The notes below the pieces were generated by a model. The model was not told where the DNA came from and did not search any database. It was given only the letters and a program-made list of their open reading frames with translations. From Elioraea sp. (GTDB taxonomy: Bacteria; Pseudomonadota; Alphaproteobacteria; Acetobacterales; Acetobacteraceae): a stretch of 64,000 bases of DNA. The stretch spans positions 124,001 through 188,000 of the forward strand of contig NZ_JALHPR010000001.1 of the NCBI RefSeq assembly GCF_022842375.1, read 5' to 3'. A program made the translations under genes and the position numbers. Positions 63,694 to 64,000 of the stretch are shown piece after piece (position 1 is the stretch's first letter; each line of letters begins with the position of its first letter).

Positions 63694-64000
63694 ACGGGCT
63701 GCTCGCCACGCTCGGCGGGCGGACCAGGCGGCTCTCCCAGGGCGAGGTGCTGTTCCGGGAGGGCGAGGCGGCACGGGATGTCGCCGAGGTGGCGTCCGGC
63801 CGCCTCGTGCTTCGCCGCCATCTCCCCGATGGGTCACTGCTCGTCATCGATCATCTCGGCATCGGCGACCTTGTGGCCGAAGGTGCCCTGGCCCAGCCGC
63901 ATTACGGATGCGAGGTCGCCGCCGCAGAGGCGGGACAGGTGCGCGTGATCGCCGCAGCGACAGTGCGTGACGCGATGGCCGCAAACCCGGCCTTCGCCAC
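63690..64000 (+). CDS. Crp/Fnr-type regulator, N-terminal part cut by the right window edge
   Basis: From GTG 63690, which overlaps the secA stop, the frame is open to the end (103 codons). The peptide ([52 protein letters not shown]) matches the cyclic-nucleotide-binding beta-roll of Crp/Fnr proteins: 'L.xGxxLFxxGxxAxxxxxVxsGxv.L.R.xxDGrxxxl...GxGDxvGE', although the last motif is VAEGAL here. The DNA-binding domain would lie beyond the window. No Fe-S cysteines are seen in the visible part. The effector is unknown. Confidence 0.75.

Overview
This window looks like chromosomal DNA of a GC-rich (about 70%) alphaproteobacterium. The flagellar regulators FlbD, FlbT and FlaF and the DUF1217 protein are typical of that class. 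The divergent secA / parvulin-argJ-Nudix arrangement and the overall gene content fit Rhodospirillales/Acetobacterales (Acetobacteraceae-like), but the genus is inference. Coding density is high, many neighbours overlap by 1-4 bp, and GC-rich third positions create long antisense ORFs that I treated as shadows. I saw no tRNA, rRNA, CRISPR array, insertion sequence or prophage.

Region 1 (1-23 kb) is a polar-flagellum cluster. The minus strand carries fliK-flgD and then fliF-fliG-fliH-fliN-flbD-flhA-flhF-flhG, followed by the start of a DUF2889 gene cut by the window edge. The plus strand carries flbT, flgE-flgK-flgL, two tandem flagellin genes, flaF and a DUF1217 gene; a FlaG-like gene faces back on the minus strand. 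Sigma-54 (-24/-12) promoters precede flbT, flgE and both flagellins, with a weaker candidate before fliF and an ambiguous one before fliK. Interrupted palindromes of the form CGGCA-N5-TGCCG recur in the same intergenic spaces and are good candidates for FlbD (ftr-type) enhancer sites. The two flagellin leaders share an identical 36-nt block next to the ribosome binding site, a possible FlbT target.

Region 2 (23-27 kb) holds a 1282-residue extracellular protein (RTX-like Ca2+ repeats, five Ig-like domains, seven FG-GAP blades) behind an AT-rich leader, then a decayed family-5 solute-binding-protein gene. Region 3 (28-35 kb) is a peptide-type ABC importer operon (SBP, two permeases, two ATPases) that ends in a DJ-1/PfpI protein and an N-formylglutamate amidohydrolase.

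Region 4 (35-42 kb) is metabolic: formate-THF ligase, a class III and a PhnW-like aminotransferase and a DUF1194 protein on minus; an atypical crotonase and an ExoD protein on plus. Region 5 (42-54.4 kb) centres on vitamin B12: a cobalamin riboswitch with btuB, and opposite it a CDF efflux gene followed by btuF-, btuC- and btuD-like genes, tonB and a PduO-type adenosyltransferase. B12-dependent metH follows, in an operon headed by an ArsR-methyltransferase fusion regulator that is divergent from a small CobW-like CxCC fragment. Region 6 (54.5-64 kb) has argE with an AstE/aspartoacylase-like gene, a CinA-type domain protein, a GNAT-Nudix fusion, argJ, a parvulin, secA and a truncated Crp/Fnr regulator at the right edge.
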